NCBI RefSeq assembly: GCF_003073175.1
Contig: NZ_QBBX01000006.1
Span: forward strand, 171,515 to 235,514
DNA: 64,000 bases
Direction of reading: 5' to 3'
From: Peribacillus acanthi
GTDB taxonomy: Bacteria; Bacillota; Bacilli; Bacillales; DSM-1321
Part shown: piece after piece, positions 8,976-17,634 of the stretch
Layout: the number at the start of each line of letters is the position of its first letter
How positions within the stretch are numbered: the first letter of the stretch is position 1
Notes under the pieces: model-generated
What the model was told of the DNA's origin: nothing
Database searches by the model: none
Seen by the model: the letters and a program-made list of their open reading frames with translations, nothing else
Made by a program: the position numbers and the translations under genes

Positions 8976-9007
8976 ATTGAAAAAACCAACCGTAATCACA
9001 GTTGGTT
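8976..9007 (-). terminator. Terminator overlapping the DUF3231 stop codon
   Basis: AACCAAC and GTTGGTT pair, followed on the minus strand by T6. The stop codon of the upstream gene (8996-8998) lies in the loop. Confidence 0.8.
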
Positions 9008-9532
9008 TTGGTTGTAGTATGGCGGGATTTTAATCCATCCCTTTCTAATCATTAACTCTTTTAAAGTAAGGGCAAAGGTTACTTTCATCATTTGATATTT
9101 CATGAACATATATCCCACATCGGTTCTAACTGCCTCGGTCAAACCACGTGTTGCTGCATTGATACCAACCACAAGATTATAGGCTAGAAAGTTAGCGATT
9201 TCTTCATCTGTAAATTTGGCCCCATCAGGGATAGATCGATAGTCCCCAAATGGTTTTTCTGGAGTTGTGTTCGGTAATGGGATTCCTTCTTTCCGAAAGA
9301 ATTCCTGCAATTCATTCACCATTGGACGATGTACGTTTTCGATAATATCCTTTAGCTTTTCCTTTAATTCCTCGTCTTGAACGATATTATAGGAAATTTG
9401 GTCTCCTCTTAACGTCTGTTCCGTTCCTGTTAAATAAAACCATAGATTCATGACTTCCCCAACATGCAATGGTTTTTTTTCACCATCCAATAAAGGTAAG
9501 AATGCATCTTTTAACACTTCAAATGGGTTCAT
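8996..9532 (-). CDS. DUF3231 family protein, single-domain form
   Basis: 178 residues. The pattern HVGEVMNLWFYLTG near the start, then HRPMVNELQEFFRKEGIPLP, and IGINAATRGLTEAVRTDV-like helices in the second half, match DUF3231, a four-helix ferritin-like family of spore formers. Many members carry two copies (about 330 residues); this one has a single copy. Function is unknown, though the family is often found near spore and stress genes. It has its own terminator. Confidence 0.75.
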   Translation of the reverse strand: MNPFEVLKDAFLPLLDGEKKPLHVGEVMNLWFYLTGTEQTLRGDQISYNIVQDEELKEKLKDIIENVHRPMVNELQEFFRKEGIPLPNTTPEKPFGDYRSIPDGAKFTDEEIANFLAYNLVVGINAATRGLTEAVRTDVGYMFMKYQMMKVTFALTLKELMIRKGWIKIPPYYNQNQL

Positions 9533-9665
9533 AACATCACCCTCTTCATGATTTTAGATATTCTATAATTTTCCCAAGTGTATAGAAGTTATCCTACTAA
9601 ATTCCTGTTTTATTTTTGGATGTTTGGAAAAAATAAAATGACATCAACATGATTGGGAGAATGTT

Positions 9666-10172
9666 ATGCATGTATTGTTAGCTACGGGACTTCTTAGTGT
9701 TGCGATTTGGAAAGGTAATTGGCGACAATGGGAGAACTATGCCCTTACTCTTTTTTATGTCACTACTTGTAATTTACTTTATAACGTATTGTGTAGGAAT
9801 CACCTGTTATGGAAATACGAGCCTGATTTTTTACCGAATTCTCATGTCATTGTGGATATTTTGTACTCTTTCATTATTTTACCTGCGATATGTTTATTAT
9901 TTTTGACGTTTTATCCATTCAAATCCAATTTCTTAGAACAGGGGCGTTTCATATTACTTTGGGTCGTCGGGTCGTTGATTATTGAATACCCTTTTTATAA
10001 GTATGGAAGATTACTCCTGCAACATGGGTATGAATTCTGGATGGAAATCCTGTTTTATTCGACGATGTATGGGATGATTCGCCTTCACTATACCCGACCT
10101 CTTTTAACGTATGGATTATCCTTTGTTTTAATCATTTTTTTACTTCAGATTTTCCATGTTCCTATAAAATAA
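9666..10172 (+). CDS. CBO0543 family membrane protein
   Basis: 168 residues with about five membrane segments (LLATGLLSVAIW, YALTLFYVTTCNLLYNVL, VDILYSFIILPAICLLFLTF, FILLWVVGSLIIEYPFY, LSFVLIIFLLQIF). The layout with NLLYNVL and the LWKYEPDFLPNSHVIVDI loop fits the CBO0543 family of Firmicutes, function unknown. GGGAGAATGTT lies before the ATG. A second family member is at 42738-43226, so the genome carries at least two paralogs. Confidence 0.65.
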   Translation: MHVLLATGLLSVAIWKGNWRQWENYALTLFYVTTCNLLYNVLCRNHLLWKYEPDFLPNSHVIVDILYSFIILPAICLLFLTFYPFKSNFLEQGRFILLWVVGSLIIEYPFYKYGRLLLQHGYEFWMEILFYSTMYGMIRLHYTRPLLTYGLSFVLIIFLLQIFHVPIK

Positions 10173-10174
10173 AT

Positions 10175-10200
10175 CAGCCCCTTCGAATTTAAAGGGGCTT
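10175..10200 (+). terminator. Hairpin between convergent genes
   Basis: AGCCCCTT and AAGGGGCT form an 8-bp stem between two convergent genes; the T-tract is short on both sides. Confidence 0.6.
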
Positions 10201-10211
10201 TACCTCAAAAC

Positions 10212-10826
10212 TCATTTCTTCAATACTAATTTCCTATACATTCCATTAAACAATACAGGGCGATCTTCAAGTATATGTAAACGGTACGAACACTTATCTA
10301 GTAATCTTTCAAAAGAGATACTAATATCTGTCCCTAGTATTCCAATGATTGGCCTCATGACTTGTTTAGTTAAGGAAAGCTTCCCTCCAGGAGGCAGAAA
10401 TTTATCAAACACTATTATTTGTCCACCATCTTTTGTGACCCTTGCCATTTCATTAATGGCACTTTCTGCATTAGGTACAACACTTAGTAACAAACTAGCG
10501 ACAACGAAATCAAAAGATTGCTCTTCAAATTGAAGTTTTTGCGCGTCCATTTGATGAAATTTTATAGAGGAATTAGGGAATTTCTTTTTTGCCTGTTCTA
10601 ACATATCCTCTGAATAATCGATAGCTGTGATGTCAAGATGATCTATTGGGATTCGCAACAAATCTACTCCTGTTCCTACGCCTACAAATAGAATTTTATC
10701 TTGTCTCTTAAAGGGTATATTTGAGAAAACAGCTTGCCGTGCTTTTTGAAACGGTCCAGCATTAAAAAAATGATCGTAAATCGGCGACCACAACTTGTAA
10801 ATTACTTTGTTCCAGGAATTATTCAT
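10212..10826 (-). CDS. Class I SAM-dependent methyltransferase
   Basis: 204 residues from MNNSWNKVIY, chosen because AAGGAGAATCCGT directly precedes it; the frame is open further upstream but through repeat DNA. Motif I is LFVGVGTGVDLLRIP (about residues 46-60), motif II TAIDYSEDMLEQA, then MDAQKLQFEEQSFDFVVAS. This is the UbiE/Methyltransf_11 type that acts on small molecules or lipids. The start YKLWSPIYDHFFNAGPFQKAR resembles phospholipid or quinone methyltransferases; the substrate is not certain. The gene is preceded by a TTTCGGTAATAAA repeat cluster. Confidence 0.8.
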   Translation of the reverse strand: MNNSWNKVIYKLWSPIYDHFFNAGPFQKARQAVFSNIPFKRQDKILFVGVGTGVDLLRIPIDHLDITAIDYSEDMLEQAKKKFPNSSIKFHQMDAQKLQFEEQSFDFVVASLLLSVVPNAESAINEMARVTKDGGQIIVFDKFLPPGGKLSLTKQVMRPIIGILGTDISISFERLLDKCSYRLHILEDRPVLFNGMYRKLVLKK

Positions 10827-10842
10827 ACGGATTCTCCTTAAA

Positions 10843-10925
10843 ATTTTGGATTTGGTAATAAAGAGTGGGGTTTCGGTAATATATTTGGTGTTTTTGGTAA
10901 AAAAAATTGATTTTCGGTAATAAAA
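10843..10925. repeat. Degenerate TTTsGGTAATAAA repeats, locus 1
   Basis: Four copies of a roughly 22-bp AT-rich unit with the core TTT(T/C)GGTAA(T)A follow each other: TTTGGTAATAAAG, TTTCGGTAATATA, TTTTTGGTAAAA and TTTTCGGTAATAAAA. The same motif recurs in opposite orientation at 60885-60975. It lies directly upstream of the methyltransferase start. Confidence 0.6.
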
Positions 10926-10962
10926 CAATCCTATTCGGAAAATTCATGATTCCAACAAAGAA

Positions 10963-11003
10963 AAAAGCCCAAAAAGTCATTCAATCCGACTTTTTGGGCT
11001 TTT
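10963..11003 (-). terminator. Terminator after cadA
   Basis: AAAAGCCCAAAAAGTC and its exact complement form a 16-bp stem with a 9-nt loop. The A/T ends make it work in both directions. Confidence 0.85.
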
Positions 11004-11005
11004 AA

Positions 11006-13117
11006 CTAGCGATCTTTCACGCGTAATAGTCGTAAACTATTAAGTGTGACGATTAAGGTGGCACCCATGTCGGCGAAAATGGCAATCCATAATGTAAGCC
11101 AACCAGGGATGACAAGAATCAGTGCTAGTAGTTTGATGGCTATTGAAAAAGTAATGTTTTGTTTGATAATCCAAAGTGCTTTTCGACTTAATTTTATCGT
11201 AAACGGTAGTTTTCTTAAATCATCACCCATCAAGGCAATATCTGCTGTTTCCAGTGCCGTGTCCGTACCTGCCCCTCCCATGGCGATACCTACCGTTGCG
11301 GACGCAAGAGCTGGAGCATCATTGACTCCATCCCCAACCATGGCAACCTTTCCAAATTGATTCCGTAAGGCTTTAATATAATTCAACTTGTCTTCTGGCA
11401 TCAGTTCTGCCTGAATCTCCGAAACGCCGACTTTCTTTCCGATTTCGTTGGCTGTTCCTTGGTTGTCACCTGTTAGCAAAATTGTCTTTTTCAAACCAAG
11501 TTCATGCAATTGTTGGATGACATCTTGACTACTTTCCCGAACCTCATCGGCGACCGCGATTAATGCCAGTATTTGATCATCGGAACCGAACAACATCACG
11601 GTTTTTCCTTGGTTCTGAAGCCGGGAGATTACATTTTCAAATTCACTCGTATCAAACATTTTCGGACTTGCAATTCTATAGGTCGTTCCATTAACATTGC
11701 CTTTAATCCCTCTACCAGTAATAGATACAAAATCCTCGACGTCTAAATTTTGATACCGTATAGCTCCCTCCTCAGCTTTCTTCATAATCGCTGAGGCTAG
11801 TGGGTGTTGGGATCGTGATTCCAAAGCTGCAATTATTGCAAATAGCTCTTCAGTATTTCCACTGAACACTTGGTAATCTGTCACCACTGGAATCCCTTTT
11901 GTTAAAGTCCCTGTTTTGTCAAAGGCAATCGCTTTAAGGGCACCTGCTTCTTCTAGATGAATGCCCCCTTTAATCAATACGCCATTACGGGCCGCATTCC
12001 CGATAGCTGTCACAATGGAAACAGGTGTCGAAACAACCAATGCACAAGGACATCCCACCACCAAAACAGCGAGACCTTGGTAGATCCATTCGTTCCAACT
12101 TCCGTTTAAAAAAATTGGAGGCACAATGGCTACAAGTGTAGCAAGCGCCATAATCACTGGTGTATAGTACTTGGCAAAACGATCTACAAACACTTGAGAA
12201 GGTGCACGTTCCGCCTGTGCTTCCTCAACCAAGTGAATGATTTTAGCAATCGCTGTTTCATCCACAAGTTTAGTTACCTTCACCTCTAATAAACCCTCGC
12301 CGTTCAATGTTCCAGCAAATACTTCCTCATCAATTGTTTTCTCAACAGGTACAGATTCACCTGTAATAGAAGCTTGGTTTATTGCGGAGGAGCCTCTTAC
12401 AATCCTTCCATCCATCGCAACTTTTTGACCCGGTTTTACAATCATTACGTCATCAATTCTAATTTCTTCTACTGGTATTGTGATTTCCTTATTATTACGA
12501 CGAACGGTTGCTTCCTGTGGGGCGATGTCCATTAACGAACGTATCGACTGGCGGGCTCTATCCATCGAATATCGTTCTAGTGCCTCACTGATAGCAAATA
12601 AGATAACGACAACTGCTCCTTCGCTCCATTCTCCAATGAAGGCCGCCCCAATAATGGCAATGGTCATTAGTGTTTTCATATCAAATTGAAGACGGAGTAG
12701 GTTTTGTATTCCTGCCTTAAACAAGGAATATCCACCCACCACAATTGTTAGTACATATAAAACAATAGTAGAAATATGTTCTTCTCCGTAAGTTAGTAGG
12801 GAGCCATATCCCATGAGTAAAAATAATGCCGCAACTAACACAACCGCATTTTTTTTCAAAAAAGGTTCCTTGTTTGGTACCTGCTTGGCTTTCTCATGAA
12901 AAATTTTCAGTCCCTCAAAAGCTCCTGCTTTTTCAAGCTCTTCAACGGTGGCATTCCCAAATACCGTTATTTTCGAAGCTCCAAAATTCACTTGTGCATC
13001 GTAAACACCATCCAGGTGCTTCACGTTCTTTTCGAACGTCTTTGCACAGCCCGCTCAAGACAAGCCCTGTATACGGTAAGTGGTGCCTTGCTTGGATAAC
13101 GGTTTAGCTTCGCTCAT
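11006..13117 (-). CDS. cadA: CadA-type Cd/Zn/Pb P1B-ATPase with an in-frame TGA in its CxxC motif
   Basis: The natural start is ATG at 13117, 9 nt after GGAGG and overlapping cadC by 14 nt. It reads [20 protein letters not shown], then TGA (13057-13055), then [16 protein letters not shown]. In CadA relatives the TGA position is the first Cys of CxxC in the N-terminal metal-binding domain. Beyond it the enzyme is intact: TGES phosphatase motif, GCPCAL transmembrane metal site, DKTGTLTKG phosphorylation site, and [10 protein letters not shown]. It should export Cd2+, Zn2+ or Pb2+ using ATP. The TGA could be a nonsense mutation (with restart at a GTG at 13024), a sequencing error, or selenocysteine; a 6-bp hairpin follows it (13023-13039). 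If truncated, the pump core is still complete, since the N-terminal domain is often dispensable. Confidence 0.85.
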
Positions 13118-13478
13118 TATTGCTCACCTCCCGTTGATGTTCAAACGCTATTTGAATGATATTCTTAAAGTGCTCATTTTTAATGGAATAATAAACGAGC
13201 TTCCCTTCTTTTCGGAAATTTGCTAACCCCAAATTTTTTAATAGCCTAAGGTGATGGGAGGCTGTTGCCGTAGTCGAATGGATGATTGTCGCCACATCGC
13301 ATACACATAGCTCCTTTTCTACCGTAAGTGCATAAGCGATTTTAAGACGATTTTCATCAGACAGAGCTTTGAATAAAGACGAAACGGCACCTGAATCTTC
13401 CTTATGCAATCTATTCTGAACTCTTGTAACTTGCTCCTCATGGATACAACTCACTTCGCATATATCCTGATTCTCCAT
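13104..13478 (-). CDS. cadC: CadC metal-sensing repressor (ArsR/SmtB family)
   Basis: 124 residues with a winged helix (STTATASHHLRLLKNLGL recognition helix, then RKEGKLVYYSI wing). Cys7, Cys11, Cys58 and Cys60 (ELCVCD) fall at the same positions as the Cd/Pb-binding cysteines of the plasmid pI258 CadC, which releases the operator when Cd2+, Pb2+ or Zn2+ binds. It is the first gene of a cadC-cadA operon and overlaps the cadA start by 14 nt. The upstream palindrome is its likely operator. Confidence 0.92.
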   Translation of the reverse strand: MENQDICEVSCIHEEQVTRVQNRLHKEDSGAVSSLFKALSDENRLKIAYALTVEKELCVCDVATIIHSTTATASHHLRLLKNLGLANFRKEGKLVYYSIKNEHFKNIIQIAFEHQREVSNNERS

Positions 13479-13509
13479 ATTATCGCCTCACATTCATATA
13501 TTCTTTTGA

Positions 13510-13543
13510 TTGAATTATATTCAAGTATATGTTTGAACGTCAA
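13510..13543 (-). promoter_or_regulatory. cadCA promoter with CadC operator
   Basis: On the minus strand TTGACG (13538-13543), 18-bp spacer and TATAAT (13514-13519). The -10 box lies inside a perfect TTGAATATAATTCAA-type inverted repeat (13510-13524), and TTCAA/TTGAA flank the spacer. A repressor on this palindrome would block RNA polymerase. Confidence 0.7.
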
Positions 13544-13618
13544 TATTCAGGATTAGTTTATTCTTCATATCCAAGATGATACTATGTAAACAGAATCATT
13601 TTATGGTACGGAGGAAAA

Positions 13619-13948
13619 ATGATGATTTCTGCTTTACTACTATTTACTTTGGCAGGGCTAGCTGAAATTGGTGGAGGGTATTTAATTTGGTTGTGGTTAC
13701 GTGAAGGGAAGCCACTGTATTTTGGAGTACTGGGTGGAATCAGTTTGGCCCTTTACGGCGTAGTTGCCACTTTTCAGACATTTCCTTCTTTCGGCCGGGT
13801 ATATGCCGCATATGGCGGAGTATTCATCGTCCTATCTGTTCTATGGGGTTGGGGTGTCGATAAAAAAGCTCCTGATTTTTATGATTGGCTTGGAGCGTTG
13901 GTGTGTATAGTTGGGGTTTCAATCATGTTATGGGGTCCACGGAATTAA
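13619..13948 (+). CDS. YnfA/UPF0060 family small membrane protein
   Basis: 109 residues with four membrane segments. The family pattern [18 protein letters not shown] and [19 protein letters not shown] is clear. The family resembles one half of small multidrug transporters and is widespread; its substrate is unsettled. GGAGG lies 5 nt before the first ATG and 8 nt before the second (13622), so either may be used. It lies next to the cad operon but is transcribed away from it. Confidence 0.88.
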   Translation: MMISALLLFTLAGLAEIGGGYLIWLWLREGKPLYFGVLGGISLALYGVVATFQTFPSFGRVYAAYGGVFIVLSVLWGWGVDKKAPDFYDWLGALVCIVGVSIMLWGPRN

Positions 13949-13990
13949 TTCTCATTGTTGATTCGTAATTGTGGTTAGAAGCTAAATCAG

Positions 13991-14760
13991 GCATCATTGA
14001 TCTCGTATGATTCCCTTTTGAACCGTTTCGAAACCGAATCGGGCATCATTAACCCCGTATGATTCCCTTTTGGTCTGGATCGAACCCTAAAAGGGCATCA
14101 TTAACCTCGTATGATTACCTTTTGGTCTGAGGCGAACCCTAAAAGGGCATCATTGACCCCGTATGATTCCCTTTTGGTCTGGGTCGAACCCTACAAGGGA
14201 ATCATTGACCTCGTATGTTTCCCTTTTGAACCGGTCCGAACCCAAATCGGGCTTCATTGACCCTGTATGATTACCTTTTGGACTGAGGCGAACCCTAAAA
14301 GGGCATCATTGACATCGTATGATTCCCTTTTGGTCTGGATCGAACCCTAAACGGGAATCATTAACCTCGTATGATTACCTTTTGGTCTGGGTCGAACCTT
14401 AAAAGGGCATCATTGACCTCGTATGATTCCCTTTTGGACTGGGTCGAATCTGAATTGGGTATCATTGACCTCGTTTGATTCCCTTTTGGATTGGATTGAA
14501 CCCTAAAAGGGAATCATTGATCTCGTTTGATTCCCTTTTGGACTGGTTCGAAACCGAATCGGGCATCATTGGCCTCGTATGATTCCCTTTTGGACCGGTT
14601 CGAAGCTGAATTGGGCATCATTGGCCTCGTTTGATTCCCTTTTGGTCTGGTTCGAAACCGAATCGGGCATCATTGGCCTTCTATGATACCCATTTGACCA
14701 ATTTAGAGCCAGAAATGGACACCGTTGATTTACTTTGATTACCTTTTTTTCTTTTAACTC
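13991..14760. repeat. Tandem array of 14-15 units, exact 52-bp period, hairpin-forming
   Basis: Units start at 13991 and then every 52 bp (14043, 14095 and so on to 14667) with no insertions or deletions; a decayed fifteenth unit starts at 14719. Each unit holds GGGnATCAT, a 9-nt loop like TGACCTCGT and ATGATTCCC, extended by AAAA and TTTT, so adjacent units build a stem-loop of up to 13 bp. The 17-nt link (GGTCTGGGTCGAACCCT) carries a near palindrome GGGTCGAACCC. Copies differ by point changes only. No protein is conserved in it. The interval 13949-14883 holds nothing else except the hairpin at 14829. Confidence 0.9.
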
Positions 14761-14828
14761 TATATCCGGCGGTAGATTTTGATCTATGCTCCGGGTAACT
14801 ATTACCTTTACACCATTTCCAAACCTAA

Positions 14829-14858
14829 ACGGGAACCAAAGTAACCTCTGGTTCCCGT
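14829..14858 (-). terminator. Hairpin downstream of the 58-residue membrane gene
   Basis: ACGGGAACCA and TGGTTCCCGT form a perfect 10-bp stem with a 10-nt loop. No T-tract follows, so termination is uncertain. Confidence 0.45.
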
Positions 14859-14883
14859 AGGAATTTGTTGGTTTCTGCAGCAA

Positions 14884-15060
14884 TTAAACAATAAATAAAC
14901 CGTTAAACATTAACATTAGAGATATCGCGAGAATCAGTAATATACATGATACCCCAATGAATAACCATTTTTTACTTTGTCTTCTTCTTAACATCTTATA
15001 CCCTACTATCGGACAAATAAGTGCGATGATCAATAAGATAATGGCTATTGCTTCATTCAT
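14884..15060 (-). CDS. 58-residue membrane protein, unknown
   Basis: The start MNEAIAIILL follows GGGGGAGGAGTAAC, a very strong ribosome site. Two hydrophobic segments (IAIILLIIALICPIVGY and WLFIGVSCILLILAISLML) flank a basic loop KMLRRRQSKK, giving a hairpin membrane topology with the loop inside. The length and layout resemble small Bacillus membrane proteins of unknown function. It stands alone. Confidence 0.6.
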   Translation of the reverse strand: MNEAIAIILLIIALICPIVGYKMLRRRQSKKWLFIGVSCILLILAISLMLMFNGLFIV

Positions 15061-15231
15061 GTTACTCCTCCCCCTTTTCACCAAAACTAATTTTTTTTAC
15101 CTAACGCAACTTTTGATACTATATTATGCGAAATAAGGCAATCTGACATCTCAATTGAAAAATAATGTTTATCCTCTTCTATCAAAGGGAAACTAATAAG
15201 TAAGGTAAATTACACATTTGGAGGTAATAAA

Positions 15232-15525
15232 ATGACTCATCATGATGTTCACAAAACAAACGAGACCGTGAAGGAATCGGGAAGCTATATTTGTGCAGAA
15301 GGTGAAAAACGAGAGTTCCAACAAGGAGATACCTTCCCGGTTTGTCCAGTCACAGGACACGATACAACTTGGCGTCATGGGAATCACACACATAAAACCG
15401 GTGAAGAAGTGACCGAATCTGGTGGCTATGTAGACAAAGATGGTGAAAACATCGAACTCACTAAAGGCGACACATTCCCTGATTGTTCAAATTCAGGACA
15501 ACCTACTGAATGGAAGCATGCATAA
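15232..15525 (+). CDS. YjzC-like small protein, internally duplicated
   Basis: 97 residues made of two similar halves. Residues 6-49 contain [25 protein letters not shown] and residues 53-97 contain [25 protein letters not shown]; both end in T(T/E)W(R/K)H. The GDxFPxC element is shared with small YjzC-type Bacillus proteins. AT-rich spacing and GGAGG lie upstream. Each half has one Cys and several His, so metal binding is possible but not shown. Followed by a strong terminator. Confidence 0.6.
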   Translation: MTHHDVHKTNETVKESGSYICAEGEKREFQQGDTFPVCPVTGHDTTWRHGNHTHKTGEEVTESGGYVDKDGENIELTKGDTFPDCSNSGQPTEWKHA

Positions 15526-15534
15526 AACTTATGA

Positions 15535-15564
15535 AACCATATTCCCTTCTCGTGAATATGGTTT
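15535..15564 (+). terminator. Terminator after the YjzC-like gene
   Basis: AACCATATTC and GAATATGGTT form a 10-bp stem followed by T5. Confidence 0.85.
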
Positions 15565-15715
15565 TTCTATGTACCTAGACGCTCCGCCAGTTTTCTTAAA
15601 GTTTTTAGCCAACGAACTTTAATGAAAGTTTAATAACCTCTTCATTTTTATATGATATAATCATTCTCGTGTTGTAAATTTACTGGGACTTATTTTTGTG
15701 AGGAGGAACTTTGAT

Positions 15716-16537
15716 TTGTGGGAAATTTTTGTCGCATTTATTTTAGGACTTGTTGAAGGATTGACAGAGTTCGCGCCAGTTTCATCAACTGGGCATATGA
15801 TTATCGTGGATGACCTTTTATTTAAATCAAAAGAGATTTTCTCACCTGAAGTGGCAAATACGTTTAAAATAGTCATTCAGTTGGGTTCGATATTAGCTGT
15901 TGTCATTGTGTTCCGTGATCGATTTATGCAATTACTTGGTTTGAAGAAAAGTGAAACAAAAGAACGTAAAAATACATTAAAACTCTCACAAGTCATTGTA
16001 GGTTTATTACCTGCTACAGTACTTGGATTTTTATTCGATGATTACATTGATGAACACCTTTTTTCTATTAATACAGTTTTAATCGGTTTAGTTATTGGCG
16101 CCATCTTGATGATAGTAGCTGATTGGTTCAGACCAAAACAGCCTAAAGTGGAAAGTGTAGATGGCATTACGTATAAGCAAGCAGTGGCGATTGGTTTATT
16201 TCAGTGCTTAGCGCTTTGGCCAGGATTTTCAAGATCAGGTTCAACCATTTCTGGTGGGGTTTTACTTGGCTTAAACCACAGAGCGGCTTCTGATTTCACA
16301 TTCATTATGGCTGTGCCAATTATGGCCGGTGCAAGTGGACTTTCCCTTCTGAAAAACTGGGAATACTTTACGATTGATGCGCTTCCATTCTTCATTGCAG
16401 GATTTATTAGCGCATTTATCTTTGCATTATTATCGATTAAGTTCTTCTTGAAGCTGATTAACCGCATTAAGCTTGTTCCATTTGCGATTTATAGATTGGT
16501 ATTAGCTACAGTTATTTATGTAGTATTTGTCATGTAA
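15716..16537 (+). CDS. uppP: Undecaprenyl-diphosphatase UppP (BacA family)
   Basis: 273 residues. The TTG start at 15716 (MWEIFVAFILG) lies 9 nt after AGGAGG and matches the start of known UppP; the upstream GTG frame runs through the ribosome site. Catalytic motifs EGLTEFAPVSSTGHMI (about residues 16-31) and PGFSRSGSTISGG (about 170) are intact. The membrane enzyme removes a phosphate from undecaprenyl diphosphate to recycle the carrier lipid for wall synthesis; extra copies give bacitracin resistance. Monocistronic, with a terminator. Confidence 0.93.
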   Translation: MWEIFVAFILGLVEGLTEFAPVSSTGHMIIVDDLLFKSKEIFSPEVANTFKIVIQLGSILAVVIVFRDRFMQLLGLKKSETKERKNTLKLSQVIVGLLPATVLGFLFDDYIDEHLFSINTVLIGLVIGAILMIVADWFRPKQPKVESVDGITYKQAVAIGLFQCLALWPGFSRSGSTISGGVLLGLNHRAASDFTFIMAVPIMAGASGLSLLKNWEYFTIDALPFFIAGFISAFIFALLSIKFFLKLINRIKLVPFAIYRLVLATVIYVVFVM

Positions 16538-16551
16538 TGAAGTTTTCAAAG

Positions 16552-16585
16552 CCTGCAAGAGTATTGTACTCTATGCAGGTTTTTT
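16552..16585 (+). terminator. Terminator after uppP
   Basis: CCTGCA-AGAGTA pairs with TACTCT-TGCAGG (one bulge) followed by T7. Confidence 0.85.
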
Positions 16586-16687
16586 TATTTTTTTAAATAG
16601 GGTCCTTAAGCAAAAAAATTTGTAGTTATAGCTTGATAGATATTGTTATTATAATTAAGATAAAGACCAACCATGAGGTATAAAAAT

Positions 16688-17581
16688 ATGAAGCAAACTT
16701 TCCTTGGTTCAGTGTATCTATCCCTAGCTGCAAGTATTTGGGGAGGAATGTATGTCGTCAGTAAATATGTATTGGATTACATACCCCCAATTACATTAGT
16801 TTGGTTACGTTTTATTATCGCTTTTATAGTTCTATTTGCTATATTAAGAGCTGTTCAGACAAGAACTGGAAAACAAGTGCAGCTAAAAAAACGAGATTGG
16901 ATCTTATTAGGCTGGATTGGTTTTATCGGATATTTTATCTCCATCTCATTTCAGTTTATTGGCACAAAGTTATCTGATGCACATACAGGTGCTTTGATAA
17001 CTTCAGCTACACCTGCTTTTATCGTTATTTTTGCCATATTGGTTTTAAAAGAGAAGTTAACGGCACGAAAAACGATATCTATGCTACTAGCAACCACTGG
17101 AGTAGTGATTGTAATTGGATGGGAAACAAAAGTTGGACACCATTTAACAGGTAGTTTGATATTGGTTGGAGCTGCCATTACATGGGCTCTATTATCAATT
17201 TATGTAAAAATTGCTTCCGAACGATTCTCTACCCTAACCATCACTACCTTTGCGATAGGATTTGGCCTGTTATTTACAACACCCGTCATGTTATGGGAAC
17301 TACAGTCTCAAAATGTATTTTTTCATAATATATGGGTTGTATTAGGCATTGTATATTTGGGGACTGTGTCAACTGCCGGCGCTTTTTTTCTTTGGAATAA
17401 GGGCATGGAGTTAATGGATGCTGGTGTAGGTTCATTATTTTTCTTTTTCCAACCTGTCGTGGGCACTTTTTTAGGATGGTTGTTATTAAATGAAGAGATT
17501 CATGCCAATTTCTTTATTGGAGCGATTTTAATTTTTGCCGGAGTCCTTATTGTCACCGTTAAAAGAAATGAAGCTTCTTAA
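16688..17581 (+). CDS. EamA-type drug/metabolite transporter
   Basis: 297 residues from MKQTFLGSVYL; GAGGTATAAAAAT before this ATG supports it over the ATG 15 nt earlier. Ten membrane segments form two EamA repeats (residues about 10-140 and 150-290) with AASIWGGMYVVSKYVL at the start and LNEEIHANFFIGAILIFAGV at the end. Such DMT carriers export amino acids or other metabolites; the substrate is unknown. Monocistronic. Confidence 0.85.
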   Translation: MKQTFLGSVYLSLAASIWGGMYVVSKYVLDYIPPITLVWLRFIIAFIVLFAILRAVQTRTGKQVQLKKRDWILLGWIGFIGYFISISFQFIGTKLSDAHTGALITSATPAFIVIFAILVLKEKLTARKTISMLLATTGVVIVIGWETKVGHHLTGSLILVGAAITWALLSIYVKIASERFSTLTITTFAIGFGLLFTTPVMLWELQSQNVFFHNIWVVLGIVYLGTVSTAGAFFLWNKGMELMDAGVGSLFFFFQPVVGTFLGWLLLNEEIHANFFIGAILIFAGVLIVTVKRNEAS

Positions 17582-17587
17582 TCTAAA

Positions 17588-17617
17588 CAAAGGACCTCCA
17601 CAGATGGGGGTCCTTTG
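17588..17617. terminator. Bidirectional terminator, EamA and chemoreceptor
   Basis: CAAAGGACC and GGTCCTTTG pair between convergent genes, with further pairing inside. Confidence 0.8.
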
Positions 17618-17634
17618 TTGATAATGAAACTTTA

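Noticed and set aside
11006..13024. CadA as a normal gene starting at GTG 13024
   Set aside because: This start lacks a proper ribosome site and cuts the metal-binding domain; the ATG at 13117 with GGAGG and overlap with cadC is the natural start, so the TGA was reported instead.
13991..14760. CRISPR array
   Set aside because: The segments between the hairpin cores are themselves repeats rather than unique spacers, and no cas genes are near.
14566..14883. A 105-codon minus-strand frame inside the 52-bp array
   Set aside because: It lies mostly in repeat DNA whose period is not a multiple of 3, has no ribosome site and has an unnatural composition.
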